Source of the DNA: Capniomyces stellatus
Taxonomy: Eukaryota; Kickxellomycota; Harpellomycetes; Harpellales; Legeriomycetaceae
Direction of reading: 5' to 3'
Assembly: GCA_001661515.1 (NCBI GenBank)
Contig: LUVW01000045.1
Location: forward strand, 5,285-69,284
Length of the DNA: 64,000 bases
Below the pieces are notes generated by a model. That model did no database searches. It saw nothing but the letters and a program-made list of their open reading frames with translations, and was not told the DNA's origin. The position numbers and the translations under genes are program-made. Positions 13,742-23,861 of the stretch are shown here, piece by piece; position 1 is the stretch's first letter; every line of letters begins with the position of its first letter.

Positions 13742-14526
13742 AATAATAACAATAATAGTGCAGATACTGTTCTGGACTTTGCAAAGTCTCTAGTCCACCA
13801 CCTGCTGCACACCGAAACCAGACTGGGCCTTGAACTGTACCTGCTGTTGTTGAGCAGGGTTTGTCAGTCTAGTAACCCAATAGCCAGAGAAGTGTCGCGC
13901 TGGTTAACTTACTCCAACAACGATAAACGCCTCAACGTGCCTGTCACTCTTGCTCTTCTAACTGAAGGTCTTGTCAACCCAGTTCAGTACGACGTTCAGC
14001 TTGCCAAACTGTGTGATGCTGAGAACACTAACGTTATTCGCTTTGCTGTTGGCCTCATTACCAGTGCCGTCATCAATCAGTCAGCTCCCGCATTGCCCCA
14101 AGACTTTGCCAATACCATTGACTCACTCTTCAGGCTAAACTCTACATCCCCGCAAAAGTACGGCCCACTTGTTGCCAACCTAATAACCGACCTAAACAAT
14201 TTAAACAACTTTCCCGACTCTTTTCCCCCCACCACCACCACCACCACCGCTGCCTCCCTGCCTAGCGATCAGCCTCTCAGCCCAGATACTTCCTTCAAAT
14301 TCAATGAACTTTTGCTCACTTTTGCTAACCTCGTTTCTGCATCAACTAGTACTGTTCCTCCTGCCACAGAGTCTTTACTGACTGCTGATCTGGTTGGCCA
14401 ATTGACTCTTCTTTTGAAAAACGAAAAGCCTTGTCTTTTGTTTTACTCTTTCTGTATCGATTCTTTTGTTTCCAACTCTTATCTCCCCATCAACTCTCCC
14501 AACTCTAACAATCCAACCACCACTCC

Positions 14527-14570
<44 letters not shown>

Positions 14571-16285
14571 CTGCTATTGCTTCTCAACCTGACACTTCTT
14601 TACCAATCGATCCCAACTCTACTACTACTCCTAATCTCACCAACACCAACACTACCAATCCAACCACTAACTCTAATTTAAATCCTGACAATTACTTGTA
14701 CATTGATACAATTGCCAGGATCGTTGTTTGTTCTCTCTGCTCGATTGCCCAGAACATCCCTGATCCCGAGTCTGCTTCCCGCCTTCAGGTAGCCAACCTC
14801 AACCTGTTCCTGTCCACACTAACCCTGTCTATAGCACGTGACCACTTCAGCAACGGCTTTGAGGCCCGTCAGAAACCATACTTCAGGCTCTTTGCCATGC
14901 TCATCAACGAGCTGCACAGAGCCTCCGTCCACAACTCCAGTCCAACCAGCGCCCAACCCTACTCGTTCTTCCGTTCCAAGCTCTCTGCAACCCTGCACTC
15001 CAGCTGTCTTGTGCTGATCGCCAAGGCTCTTCTGGTCATCCACCCAACTCAGCTGCCAGGGTTCAGTTTTGGCTGGCTTGCTGTAGTCATGCACAGACAC
15101 TTTTTGCCTTTGTTGCTTGAGAACAAATCCACTTGGCCTGTTGTTGAGCAGCTGCTCGTTAGACAGCTCGAGTCGCTTGATCCCTTTGTTGAAAGAGGTG
15201 TTGTTACTGACTCTTTATGTCTCTTGTACCGTGGAACTGTTCGTGTCATTTTGGTCATTTTGCACGACTACCCTTCCTTTTTAACCGATCATGCTCATGC
15301 CCTAACCGATGCCGTTCCAACAAGCTGTGTTCAGACTAGAAACCTTTTACTCAGCGCCTTTGCATCTGGTCTAGCCCTGCCTGAACCACTCACTCCAAAC
15401 CTCCAGCTAGACTCCCTGCCCTCCACCCACATCCCTCCCAAAATCCAGTCCAACTATTCTGCCATTCTTGCCAAAGCTGGTATTCTCGATTCAATCAACC
15501 TTTTTGTCGCCTCCAAATCCCCCAACTTTTCTCATTTTGCCGCCTCACTCGCTAACATTCTGGTCAGACACAACACAACCAACGAAACTGAACTTCGGTC
15601 ACTGCGTCTTGAAGCCAACTCCATTTACGACATCAAACTCATTAACGCTTTGGTCCTTCACCTCGTTGTTTTGTCTGCTGGTGCTACAACAAACTCTCTC
15701 ACAATCGACCCCTCACAAATCAAACCTGCTCAGAAACAAGCCGTCAACTCGCTCTTTGTCCATGTTCTCGTCAACTTGAACCATGAAGGCCGTTACTACC
15801 TTCTTAGCGCTCTTGCCAACCAACTGCGGTTCCCCTCCACCCACACAAAGTTTGCCAGCTTGATGTTCTACAACCTCTTCAAATCTCCTAAACTCGATGA
15901 AACTATCAATGTTCGTGAACAAATCAGTCGAGTTCTCATTGAACGCATCCTCGTCAACCGCCCCTTCCCCTGGGGCCTGCTTGTCACTTTGACCGAACTT
16001 GTCACCAACAACAATGTCTTTCACTTTTGGGACCAAAAGTACACTAAATGCGCTCCCCAAATCGAAGAAGTCCTCGCTGCTGTTGCAAACTCTATCAATC
16101 CCCCACCCTCCATCCCTGTCAACTCTGACCCCAACTTATCTCTTCACCAATCCCCATCTTCCGGCTCTTATTTGGGCTTGAACTCTAATCTCTCTACCTC
16201 TAACGTTTCTGGAATCGGTAATGGCCGCAGTATTGGCACTAACCCTGCCGTGTTGAATCCTTCCTCTGTTGATTCAACATCTTGA
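8291..16285 (+). CDS. NOT1: CCR4-NOT complex scaffold NOT1/CNOT1 (start unresolved)
   Basis: Scaffold of the cytoplasmic mRNA deadenylase complex. An upstream exon at 8291-8406 encodes LARAGVLEIVKGLKQGG and EDLKIVVE. It joins in phase 0 to the giant exon 8543-16285, whose first codons (IIERFGKSAFIELL) precede the first start-like codon and match the NOT1 N-terminal helices. Domains, with residues counted from 8582: CAF1-binding MIF4G at about 815-1020 (DEYKFFSNYPEKEL), a conserved block at 1227-1300 (FRPPNPWLMRM, LKLNLKFEIEVLCRAL), CNOT9-binding DUF3819 at 1386-1505, and C-terminal NOT1 domain at about 2040-2500 ending VFHFWDQKYTKCAPQIEE. At over 2,600 aa it is longer than yeast (about 2,100) or human (about 2,380). 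The extra length is low-complexity inserts (GT, SK, DE, GI, NT, poly-N, poly-T). Base composition flips mid-gene (see findings). Confidence 0.95.
10097..10135 (+). repeat. GGTACA hexanucleotide repeat in NOT1
   Basis: Six and a half in-frame copies encode a Gly-Thr dipeptide run. It lies in a low-conservation linker of the purine-rich half. Confidence 0.9.
10835..10882 (+). repeat. AGTAAA hexanucleotide repeat in NOT1
   Basis: Eight exact in-frame copies encode (Ser-Lys)8. A similar Ser-Lys run appears in the N-terminus of the deubiquitinase at 58.97 kb, but there it is written with different, pyrimidine-rich codons (TCTAAA). Confidence 0.92.
10967..11014 (+). repeat. GATGAA hexanucleotide repeat in NOT1
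   Basis: Seven copies plus GATGAG encode an Asp-Glu alternating acidic run just before the CAF1-binding MIF4G domain. Confidence 0.9.
11675..11742 (+). repeat. GGAACA hexanucleotide repeat in NOT1
   Basis: Interrupted array encoding Gly-Thr runs separated by Val-Val-Gly. The interruption (GTAGTA) is itself repeated, pointing to expansion of a longer composite unit. Confidence 0.85.
12544..12667 (+). repeat. Thr/Asn repeat followed by GGAATT hexanucleotide array
   Basis: An ACT/ACC/AAT-rich tract (12544-12619) encoding Thr/Asn runs abuts eight exact copies of GGAATT (12620-12667) encoding (Gly-Ile)8. A shorter GGAATT array occurs near 10507-10530 in the same gene. Confidence 0.88.
13451..13501 (+). 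repeat. AATACA hexanucleotide repeat in NOT1
   Basis: About eight copies in frame, encoding alternating Asn-Thr. Confidence 0.9.
13678..13740 (+). repeat. CAA/AAC trinucleotide repeat in NOT1
   Basis: About 21 AAC codons encode a poly-asparagine run, extended by AAT/AAC codons to about 13756. The antisense frames read as poly-Leu or poly-Cys, which explains spurious minus-strand open frames here. Confidence 0.92.
14526..14571 (+). repeat. ACA trinucleotide repeat in NOT1
   Basis: About 15 in-frame ACA codons give poly-threonine. The same triplet in the asparagine frame occurs at 13678-13740, so one DNA repeat is used in two reading phases within one gene. Confidence 0.9.
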
Positions 16286-16463
16286 TTTTATTATCCATTA
16301 TTCATTATTCATAATTTACTATCTATTATTTACTATTTACTTTATTTTCACTCTTCTAATCTACACAAATAATCAAAAACTAAATAAATAAATAACAATA
16401 AAAAAAAAAAAAACATATCTCTAGTTATATCTAATCTTTTTTTGTTTTTTTTTTTTGATACTA

Positions 16464-16850
16464 CTAGTTACTTTTCCGTGGAACAGGGCACCCATAACCA
16501 TCACATTCCATCAAAACTCCATGGTCATACCATGACCCCTGATTAACCGCATTATGCTTTGCAATACACGCCTCTTGGAGTTTTCGGTTAGGTGGTCCCC
16601 CAGTTCTACACGACGGGTTCGTATACTTTGGCGGACAAAATGATACTGTTTCCCTAACTGTTTCCCTAATAACCTCTCTAACCGTCTCGGTCTGTGTGTG
16701 TGTCACCGTCACTACATTGGCTACCGTGCTTTCCATTGTTTTGGGTGCTACATTTTCTATTTCGTTCGTTTCATTTGCATTTACCATTGTCAGTACCGCC
16801 ACTGCTATTGCAACAACCAACATTCTTACCGTGACCCTTGGTGCCTTCAT
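16464..16850 (-). CDS. Small secreted cysteine-containing protein, unknown function
   Basis: Single-exon frame of 128 aa, convergent with NOT1 (179 bp between stops). The ATG at 16850 is followed by MKAPRVTVR and a hydrophobic core (MLVVAIAVAVLTMVNA), a typical secretory signal peptide with likely cleavage near ANA. The mature part has a Thr/Val/Glu stretch with near-repeats (TVREVIRETVRET), then a C-terminal domain with five cysteines (FCPPKY, PSC, QEAC, MEC, YGC) and an aromatic Gly-Ser-Trp-Tyr segment. I do not recognise the family. Clean ATG-to-TAG structure, the signal peptide and the cysteine pattern support a real gene. A cell-wall or effector-like role is only a guess. Confidence 0.65.
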   Translation of the reverse strand: MKAPRVTVRMLVVAIAVAVLTMVNANETNEIENVAPKTMESTVANVVTVTHTQTETVREVIRETVRETVSFCPPKYTNPSCRTGGPPNRKLQEACIAKHNAVNQGSWYDHGVLMECDGYGCPVPRKSN

Positions 16851-18798
16851 TTTTCTATATTTCTATATTTCTATATTTCTATTTTATTTTTTGCTTTTGC
16901 TTTTGGTAGTAACAATACTCTTGTTCTGGTTAACCTGCCATTTATAATACCAATTCCTTCCTTCTTTTCTTTCCACTTTTTTCTTTTCACTTTCCTCTAC
17001 TTTTTTTGCTTTTTTGCTTTTTTGCTTTTCCTTTTTTTTCTTTACAAACTTTATTTATCACCTTTTGCTTTACTTTTCATTTTCGGCTTTTATTATTATT
17101 ATTATTATTATTGTTATTATTCAGCTTTTATTTCTTTGATTTAATTTCTAGATCAACTTTTTTTTTCTTTTTTTTCTTTTGTTATTTCTCTAATCTACTT
17201 ACATAATAAGCTTCTATATTTTCACCAATCACACTTATTCTTTGTGACTTTTTCCATTACACCCGCCCATTTCCATCAATTTTTTTACCTCTCCTTTTTT
17301 TTTTTTTTTTTAATCCCCTCTTTTCACTTCTTTTTCACTTTTCACTTTATTTTTTTACTTCATTGGCTTATAAATCCTAATCTCAACCTTATCATTCCTC
17401 AAGTAAATTACCAACTTCACTCTCTCACTCCCCCTCCCCTCCCCCAACTTTCTCCCAAACTTTTTCTTTTCCAGGTTCAATTATGTTACATACTCTCTCT
17501 CTTTTACACATCCTAATCCGATACTTGTTCACAATTTAAATAAAATAAAACATCCCTCCAACTCTTAAATCCACTCTAATAACATGACTATACCAAGTAG
17601 GTGACTGATCATCTACATTAATGTTCTAGTCGAGTTTATTAATCTTTCAGTCTTGTTTGGTTTGTAACATGGCTCGCTTTTGTATCTGCTTTTCATTTGA
17701 ACTGATAAAAGTAGGCTCGTGTTTAATCTATCCAAGTTATCTAGTTATACTTTTATTTCTTCTTTAATAAAAGTAAGTGATGTTATACAATAAGCAAGCA
17801 AAATAGCTACTTTTTTTTTATAACTTTCAATCTGAAAACCAAAACTAGCAACAATAGCAGGACCCCCCCCCCCCCCCCTCACNNNNNNNNNNNNNNNNNN
17901 NCCCCCCCCCCCCCCCATATTCAGCTATCCCAAAAACCCACCATACCAACTTTGCAATGTTCTTACAGTATGGTCCGTAATTGACATTGTAAATTTACAG
18001 TGTCCATTTATTGTATACGCACTAAAAGTTAAACATTAAAGCTCGTTTTTTGATCTACAAACTCGCTGTGATCTAATACAACCACTAGGTCTAATATATC
18101 TCAATATACAATCCAACTAATATTTATTCGTGCAGTTTCAGTTACTAGAACTTTTCACTTTTTTTTGCATCTTCATGTCTATCAATTTGTTAGATCGTCC
18201 ATACTCGATGGATTTGGCAATATAGTTTTTAATATAAACTATGGACCACTTCTTAATTAGACACTGTGTATGCAACGTAAACAGCCAGTCTATTCGCATT
18301 GACACCACAGAGCGAACCAGCTCCGATATAATTGATCTTATCTGGGCCGATAGCAATACCACAGTCTTGTAAACTTACTAGTCTCAACTTTAAAGATATT
18401 AAAATAGCAACAAGACTAATAAAAATACAAAGTTGGTTTGCAGCGATCCATTTTTTTAAAAGCAAAAGATCCACCTTTCTATCAATTACTAACAAAACTT
18501 TAAACCCGACTCAAATATACTTTACCCGAACCATTTGCAACTCACAAACTCGATGATTTTACATTATCACAAAGTTGGTTATTCACTTTTACACTGCACG
18601 AAATAAAGCCACAGTCGCTTGCAACGGAAAAAGACCGATATCTGAAACTTTATTATAGATCACAGTTGTAGATTTTTTTGCTCAAAATTGGAATTATTTT
18701 TATTAGAAATAAAAAAAACAAAAAAACAAGACTAAAGTTGTATACTTTTGGTACATAAAAATAGCTACTTGTTGCAGTGGTTTATTTATATGTGTATT
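16851..18798. other. Intergenic region with assembly gap
   Basis: Very T-rich from 16.85 to 17.5 kb, continuing the pyrimidine-rich composition of the NOT1 3' half. It then runs through a poly-C/N/poly-C gap (17863-17916) and AT-rich sequence up to the RPL23 stop. Open frames at 18138-18556 lack ATG starts or family features. No other structure seen. Confidence 0.6.
17863..17916. other. Assembly gap flanked by poly-C
   Basis: Sixteen C, a TCAC break, 19 N (17883-17901), then 15 C. The symmetry of C runs around N suggests a gap-closure artefact, so continuity between NOT1 and RPL23 is not assured. Confidence 0.9.
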
Positions 18799-19921
18799 TT
18801 AGGCGACTGTTCCAGAGTTTGAAGCAATACGTGGCCACAAATCTGCACATTCTTTACCAACTGGTCCAGTAATGGCTGATCCTTTCATTTCTCCCTTAAC
18901 GTTGACTATGACACCAGCGTTATCTACATTCATTTTTTTTCCCGCATTAAAACGTTAGTCGCTTGAAATCAATAATTAAGACAGTAAAAAAACAAGCAAA
19001 AACGTGATGGTGCTAATTTGAGTGCAATTAAAATAACGTTATCCAGAAAAATAGAAATGCCTAGTATAATTACCTTCGAAGTATAGGAATACACCATCAC
19101 GACGTCTCCAGGCCTTGCGTTGACGGACAACGACGGCTGGCATAACTGTAATTTGTCAGGAAAAAAAAACAATCGTTAGTCAACATAGTACTATAAACCC
19201 AGGTTAAATAATATACATACGCAAATGTATTGTTGATGTACTATTGGTAAATGAATCGTGTTTTTACCTTTTTTACGGAGCTCTGGCTTTCCCTTCTTGA
19301 CAGTGGCCATGACCATATCTCCTACACCAGCAGCTGGAAGTCTGTTAAGACGACCTTTAATTCCGGTAACAGCAATAATGTACAAGTTCTTGGCTCCAGA
19401 GTTGTCAGCACAATTGATTACTGCTCCAACTGGGAGACCAAGTGACATGCGAAACTTGTTTCCTGATGATCCTCCACGTCCTATATATTTTTCAAGTTAG
19501 ATATCGAGTATATTTTAGTGATGATCTTGGTTTTACATGTCATAATCCTTTGCATTTGAATCCGATTGATTTATCTTTATTTTTTACAAGCGGCATATAT
19601 TTGATTAAATTGTGTAGCAAAGGTTCTCGTAATAATTAAATTTGATTTAATTATGGATTCACAGTCGTATCATATTATGGATTCGACTCAATGCGTTTAT
19701 TAGCGTTAGCACAATTAAACCGTTAGATTCAAAAGCGTACAAAACACCACACCACATAATGCCACACAATACGAATCACTAGTGCCAACCACTTTTTCTT
19801 TAATCGTCCTAAAATGCTGTGCTGTTATTTTATTTGGATTCAACTCTCTCAATAGCCATCAATATCTGTTGTACAAGTAGCAATCGTATAATCAAATAGT
19901 AAACTTACCGCGCTTAGACAT
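18799..19921 (-). CDS. RPL23: 60S ribosomal protein L23 (uL14)
   Basis: Large-subunit protein at the subunit interface. Four exons on the minus strand: 19921-19909, 19480-19268, 19145-19074, 18923-18799, giving 140 aa, the standard eukaryotic length. The start is [20 protein letters not shown] with the first exon only 13 nt (MSKR plus one base). Later blocks [66 protein letters not shown] and [15 protein letters not shown] are diagnostic. All three introns are phase 1 with consensus GTAAGT, GTAAAA or GTAATT donors. Such start-proximal introns are common in ribosomal protein genes. Confidence 0.97.
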
Positions 19922-20556
19922 TCTGATTTATTTATATTTATTGCTGTGTATAGGATACTTTAAACCTAAATAAAAGGAGGACTACTACAGTTTCCCGTTT
20001 ATCTTTAATTTTGCACTTGAATTTTTTCAGTTTTTTTTCAATTTATTTTGCTGAATTCTCGATTTTACAAAGTTTTTGTTTCCCAAGTAATAAAACTTTC
20101 TCGAAAATAAAAAAAAATAATCAATTGTTGAAAAAAATAATGAAAATTTTCATCTATTTAATTCTGAATTATTAATAGGTTAGTGGTGCTAAAATGTTCG
20201 GTTTACTTTTTGAAAAACGAATCCAACTAATAGACCAAACACTTAATTTGCTATTTACTATTTAGTCTTTCTGATTTTACAGTTTTAACCAATGGTTTGG
20301 TAAAAGCACAAAAGACTATAGATACTTTGATTTGCAAACGTAAATTCCAAATACCTTAATTAATTGGAAAAGCTTGAATATCACAAACTTGAGCTACAGG
20401 GAGGAATATACCTACTTAACATATCTTTGCACCCAGCACCGAGGCTTTATCAAACACTCAGACGACAAGCTTGGGTAGCGTGCATTTGATTATTGAAGAT
20501 TAGCCATTATTTGACACCAATACACCAGGTTCAAGTATATAATCATAACGAATTTT

Positions 20557-20612
20557 CAAGTTAAAATTGTCAGGTTAAAATAGCCAAGTTAAAATTGCTA
20601 GGCTAAAAGGCG
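20557..20612. repeat. 14-bp minisatellite, 4 copies
   Basis: Four adjacent units (20557, 20571, 20585, 20599) with consensus near CAAGTTAAAATTGC. The fourth is the most diverged. Confidence 0.85.
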
Positions 20613-20923
20613 GTGGAATTGAGAATAGCAGGTTAGATTCACTTGACGCAACAAGCAACTAAGAAATGGCTATAAAGTCAACTTCAGCCTATAATAGCTC
20701 TGACCAAACAGCTACCAGAGTTTGGTGATGTTCAAATGCTATGCTGACTACTATAACTCCAGCTTAACAGCAGCCAGGTCATCTGTGTTTTAAATCACGC
20801 CATCAGCTGCTTTACGCTGTCAAGCAACTGATCAGAACAAAGTACCAAACATAAATAAATAACAAAGTTTAAATGGTATGTTTATTAGGTGGTGCAGTAA
20901 TCTGAACAAGTTGAACAAGTAAA

Positions 20924-20975
20924 AAATGATCAAATGGAGGCGAAATGATCATATAGAGTCGAAATGATCATGAGC
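20924..20975. repeat. 19-bp repeat containing TGATCA palindrome, 2.7 copies
   Basis: Units begin AAATGATCA at 20924, 20943 and 20962. The array ends five bases before the NDUFS6 stop codon, so it would be in that gene's 3' UTR or terminator region. Confidence 0.8.
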
Positions 20976-20980
20976 TTTAT

Positions 20981-22048
20981 TTAGTGGTGAGCATGTGGCT
21001 TCTGCTGGAATTGGAGTCCACCTAATAGTATTCGGGTTATTATATAGTGTCAAAAGATGTTATACCACAGGATAAATATTTGATTGGAGAGTAAAAATAA
21101 TTATGAGTACTTACAATAAATACAAGGCTTTGGAGAAGTGGTGTCGTCCTAAATATCCATATTTATCAATGTCGGTTAGACCGAGGGCATATTTTCAGCA
21201 AGTAAAGCGGGCTATTGTTTTACAATGTAAACATGGAAAAGTAAATAGCCAAAAAATCTTACCAAGTTTATGTACACTCTTGGGTGTCCCAAAGATCCAT
21301 TTCCTAGTAGAGATAAAAATTAATTTAAGAGGAGTCCGTAAATAATAGTCAATATCGTAAACAAAAGTAAAAGGTGAGAAACAAACAATGACAATGCCAA
21401 TACCAAAAATACTAACCTCCATCACAAAAGGCCTTTCTTCCGTTCACGATTCGGATCGGCTCATTCGCCACTAGTTCCACTGCAGCCATTGGTCGAGGCT
21501 AACATATATCAGAATAAAAAAATACAAATACAAGATTTTGGTTTCTAGTGTTTCAAAAGTACTTTGAAGTGTAGATTTTTGTCTCGAGGTAAATAATTTT
21601 TTTTTGGTCTAGTGGCGGATAATTATAATAAAATCACTATCCAAAACAAAAACCAACAAACAAAAACAGCCCGTATAAACTGTTAAGCTTGTATTTTTTT
21701 TTTAAAAAAAAAACTAGCAAAATTTAACTGTATTTTGACAATCAATGCAGTGAATTTTATCTGCTAGATTAAAACGATTAAAGTCAGGCTTACCTGTGCG
21801 CTTAAATCGGTTTGCTCAAAACGTGGTCCATGCAAGGCAATATCACGAGGACGTTGATTCTCGCTCCACACTCCAGCATGATTAGTCGATTGAGAGTTCC
21901 AATTAACTGAAAGACTACGATCTTTTTCTGACAATGAATTTTGCTTCGAGTCTGGCTTCATCGCCAAGATTGTTGAACTCAATCCTCTAGCTTTAATTGT
22001 GCTATTTGAAAGAATACGTGGTACTCTGGCTACTGAGGCTTTAAACAT
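20981..22048 (-). CDS. NDUFS6: NADH:ubiquinone oxidoreductase 13-kDa Zn-finger subunit (NDUFS6 family)
   Basis: Accessory subunit of mitochondrial complex I that binds zinc and is needed late in assembly. Five exons: 22048-21794, 21498-21417, 21303-21263, 21148-21115, 21021-20981 (150 aa). The last three exons are 41, 34 and 41 nt. The N-terminus is basic with no acids (MFKASVARVPRILSNSTIKA), a mitochondrial presequence. The conserved C-terminal domain is rebuilt across four junctions: AVELVANEPIRIVNGRKAF, then CDGG, GHPRVYINL, CIYCGLQF and a His-rich end (HAHH). The C-x(n)-H-x(n)-C-x2-C zinc ligands are all present. Every splice phase agrees. Presence implies the organism keeps respiratory complex I. 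Confidence 0.92.
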
Positions 22049-22802
22049 TGTCTAGTTTCAACTTTTATATAGTGGTTTATACGAGCTATTATTGAAGTGA
22101 GAAAAAAAAGCTGTCAAAGATTGTTAAAATCGAAGCAAGATATTGTTTGTTTTTGTATAGAGATTTTTTTTTCGAAAAAAAAGCGGGACAATGTTTGTGT
22201 TTTGCTGTATGGATTAAATTAAACTATATCAGTAGTATCTGACTGTTTTAATTCAAAGTTTTCAAACAGAAATAGATAATGGAATCTGAAATTGAAATTG
22301 AAATTGAATTTAAAATTGAATTTCATTTGCTTAATTTAACCTAGTAAAGTACATAAAAAAAAATATCAATTGAATAAAAAAGGTGTACATTGTAAAGACG
22401 TTGTTAATTAACATTTTTTTGAAAGAATTGTTGGAGGTCCAAGCTCAATAAGATGTGGACATCTCCAAGCAGTAGATAGCCTCATTTTGGTTATATAGAA
22501 AAGCAAACCTAATCGGATTAAATGGGCTCAACAATCCAATATGTCGTCACAAAGATATCAGTACAGTTATATCAGTAAAGTTATATCAGTACAAAGATAC
22601 CAGTACATAACCAGCAAGGTCTGTATAACAAAGGTGTTGTTAGCAATGTTTAACACACAGTAAAACCGAAATGTATTTATTAGTATCAATGAATATAGAA
22701 AATAAAAAAAAGACAATAAAAAAAAAACACAACCCGACTAGAATAAATCCGACCACAAGACAAAAAAATAATGCTATAAATTGGATTCGGCCATCTTTAG
22801 GA
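22049..22802. other. Intergenic region with 14-bp array
   Basis: AT-rich spacer between NDUFS6 and SmD2, both on the minus strand. Contains the array at 22551-22606 and a short GAAATT repeat near 22288-22320. No gene seen. Confidence 0.55.
22551..22606. repeat. 14-bp minisatellite, 4 copies
   Basis: Units start at 22551, 22565, 22579 and 22593, with consensus near A(A/G)(A/T)(G/T)ATATCAGTAC. The outer two begin AAAGAT and the inner two AGTTAT, so the array may derive from a duplicated 28-bp unit. Confidence 0.85.
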
Positions 22803-23861
22803 TTACGCGCTTCTCAGAACTATCAAAGTATGATCGAAAATAACAGGAAATAAAAAACGGATCCGGGACAATGGTTGATTTCAATGGTTTGAGAGTAAGC
22901 AGGCAGAAATTAACAATATTAGCGGGTTGGATTACGTATGTATGTATGTATGTATATATGATGTATGATGAGAATTAGTGCCAACAATATTATAAAATAT
23001 ACAAGAAAAATAAAAATAAAAATGTTTACCCAAGACTACAGTGTCACCACGGATAAACAACTTCGAGATAAACCGATCCTTGTTTACTGGTTTTGCCTTC
23101 TTCATTCCTTTCGCAGTTCTAGGGGTTTCTGTCCACATCTAAAAATTAAATTAAAAAAAAAAGTTAAAATTAAAGTTTGAAAAAACCAAAAGGTAAACAA
23201 CAGCATTAATAGCGTGTCGTTGAGGGGATGAAGCGATAGAAAAAAAAAAGATAGTCCAGTTGGTTAACTAATAAAGAAAATGAAATAGTTTGAAATAAAA
23301 ATAAATAGACAAGTAATTAAATAAACAAGGATATAAACTGCTTACTTCTTTGACATTCTCCAACACCATATTACAGTGACGATCAAATGCTTTGACACGC
23401 GCCAAAAGTTTGTGGTTGTTTCGGCAGCTAATAAGAACCTGAGAATTGGTTTTTACAGCTTGGTGAAGAACTGAAAGTGGACCGGTGGTGAACTCCTCTT
23501 CTTCAAGAACTCTGAGTTCCTCTTCAGACATATCTGCTTTAGCCTTAGTTGTAGCGCTAAATGGCATTAACAAAAATATATATATATAGGAATGAATATC
23601 CAAGGTGCGAATTGTATACTGCTTTTATTTTCTTTCTCCTTTTCCACATGTAAAACGGCTCGAGTTGTCATTTAGCAAATACAAAGACTCGAAATTTTTC
23701 AAAAGTGTTTAAACTGGTCATAATAACTAAAAGATTCTGATCCAACCCCCCAAATAAGTGCTGGCAAAGGCAAACTTGTAGTTTTAAATTACAAGATGGG
23801 TATTATGTCTAATTTAAATTGGGGTTGGAATAAATGAATGTTTTTTTTTTGCTTACCTCAT
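22803..23861 (-). CDS. SMD2: Small nuclear ribonucleoprotein Sm D2
   Basis: Core Sm-ring protein of spliceosomal snRNPs. Four exons: 23861-23857, 23556-23346, 23138-23030, 22819-22803 (113 aa). Exon 1 is 5 nt (ATGAG), so only Met and part of Ser are encoded before a 300-nt intron. The Sm1 motif includes [25 protein letters not shown], split here at positions 23440 to 23346. The Sm2 motif follows ([17 protein letters not shown] and TVVLVLR). The last exon adds only VLRSA and a stop; alternative acceptors 6 and 9 nt downstream give a frame without a stop and a hydrophobic tail, so the GATAG acceptor at 22820 is preferred. A CT/AT-rich TGTATG microsatellite lies in intron 3 (near 22935). Confidence 0.94.

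Larger units (their letters stand above)
19922..20980. other. Intergenic region with two minisatellites
   Basis: Promoter side of RPL23 and 3' side of NDUFS6. It holds a 14-bp array at 20557-20612 and a 19-bp array at 20924-20975. I see no gene. Confidence 0.6.

Noticed and set aside
13546..14587. Minus-strand poly-Leu and poly-Cys frames
   Set aside because: Reverse readings of the AAC/ACA trinucleotide repeats in NOT1.
18253..18495. 80-codon minus-strand frame with hydrophobic segment followed by a Gly/Ala-rich end
   Set aside because: Begins with TTG, has no ATG and contains a strong GTAAGT donor mid-frame. Could be an exon remnant but cannot be supported.
22803..22819. Longer SmD2 tail ending [12 protein letters not shown] and a hydrophobic stretch
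   Set aside because: Using downstream acceptors gives a frame with no early stop and a hydrophobic tail that Sm D2 does not have; the VLRSA end fits the family.
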